Shown one piece after another: positions 7,020 to 7,181 of a stretch of DNA of 7,181 nt; the first letter of the stretch is position 1; each line of letters starts with the position of its first letter. The position numbers and the translations under genes were made by a program. The notes under the pieces were generated by a model. It made no database searches and was not told the origin of the DNA. It saw only the letters and a program-made list of their open reading frames with translations. The stretch spans positions 1 through 7,181 of the forward strand of contig CAMWUM010000093.1 of NCBI GenBank assembly GCA_947177435.1, in the 5' to 3' direction. The DNA is from an uncultured Muribaculaceae bacterium. Lineage in GTDB: Bacteria; Bacteroidota; Bacteroidia; Bacteroidales; Muribaculaceae.

Positions 7020-7181
7020 TTATGAGAATTGCTTGTTGATGATGCCCTGCTCGGTAAGGTGCTTGGTGACGGAGTAGAGGATTCCGTTGACGAATCCGCC
7101 GCTCTTCTCTGTGCTGTAGCAGTTGGCGATTTCCACGTACTCGTTGACTGACACGGGGATGGGGATGGCGGGGTAGTTGAT
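7020..7181 (-). CDS. nusB: transcription antitermination factor NusB, C-terminal end only
   Basis: The last 53 codons of a gene whose start lies beyond the right edge, closed by TAA at 7022-7020. The sequence contains VSVNEYVEIANCYST and KSGGFVNGILYSVT, the C-terminal helices characteristic of NusB (compare the NEYVE and FVNGIL motifs). NusB binds boxA RNA with NusE (ribosomal protein S10) and supports antitermination of rRNA operons. It heads the visible part of the minus-strand cluster followed by yajC, an order common in Bacteroidales. The promoter for the block must lie outside the window. Confidence 0.88.
   Translation of the reverse strand: MNYPAIPIPVSVNEYVEIANCYSTEKSGGFVNGILYSVTKHLTEQGIINKQFS

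Noticed and set aside
1..7181. Possible undescribed defence or mobile system
   Set aside because: All seven genes fall in known families. I found no transposase, integrase, terminal repeats, CRISPR repeats or nuclease. The dynamin-like GTPase alone does not define a defence system, and its upstream partner, if any, is outside the window.

Overview
The window looks like ordinary chromosome of a Bacteroidales bacterium. The gene set fits this phylum: a nusB-yajC-YbbR-coaE cluster, and a secreted GH51 arabinofuranosidase with a short Sec signal peptide ending in ASA-Q. The one recognisable promoter element is the Bacteroidetes type (TAnnTTTG), and Shine-Dalgarno sequences are weak or absent. By eye the G+C content is rather high for the phylum, which would suit Muribaculaceae or a similar gut family, but that placement is an inference.

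Layout. Three genes lie on the plus strand. The first is the 3' part of a dynamin-like GTPase (1-1505), cut by the window edge. A 60-bp gap follows, carrying a promoter element and an inverted repeat. Next come a YeiH-family membrane transporter (1566-2606) and, 25 bp later, a large periplasmic GH51 alpha-L-arabinofuranosidase (2632-5076). Four genes lie on the minus strand, read from right to left: the end of nusB (7181-7020), yajC (7000-6686), a YbbR-repeat membrane protein (about 6622-5660) and coaE (5660-5073). The two blocks converge, and their final stop codons share bases at 5073-5076, so there is no spacer for a conventional terminator.

How the genes work together. The minus-strand block looks like one housekeeping operon. 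NusB acts in transcription antitermination of rRNA, YajC is a Sec-translocon accessory protein, the YbbR protein is a membrane-anchored periplasmic protein, and CoaE makes the last step of coenzyme A synthesis. The gaps are small (19 bp, then about 36-63 bp, then a 1-base TGATG overlap). The plus-strand genes show no obvious shared pathway. The arabinofuranosidase has no SusC/SusD or other glycan-utilisation genes beside it in this window.

I see no mobile element, CRISPR array, RNA gene or clear novel system. The signals most worth a second look are a strong nested inverted repeat over the YbbR start (6631-6669), a perfect 7-bp inverted repeat overlapping the yeiH promoter (1538-1561), and the shared stop codons of the convergent genes.
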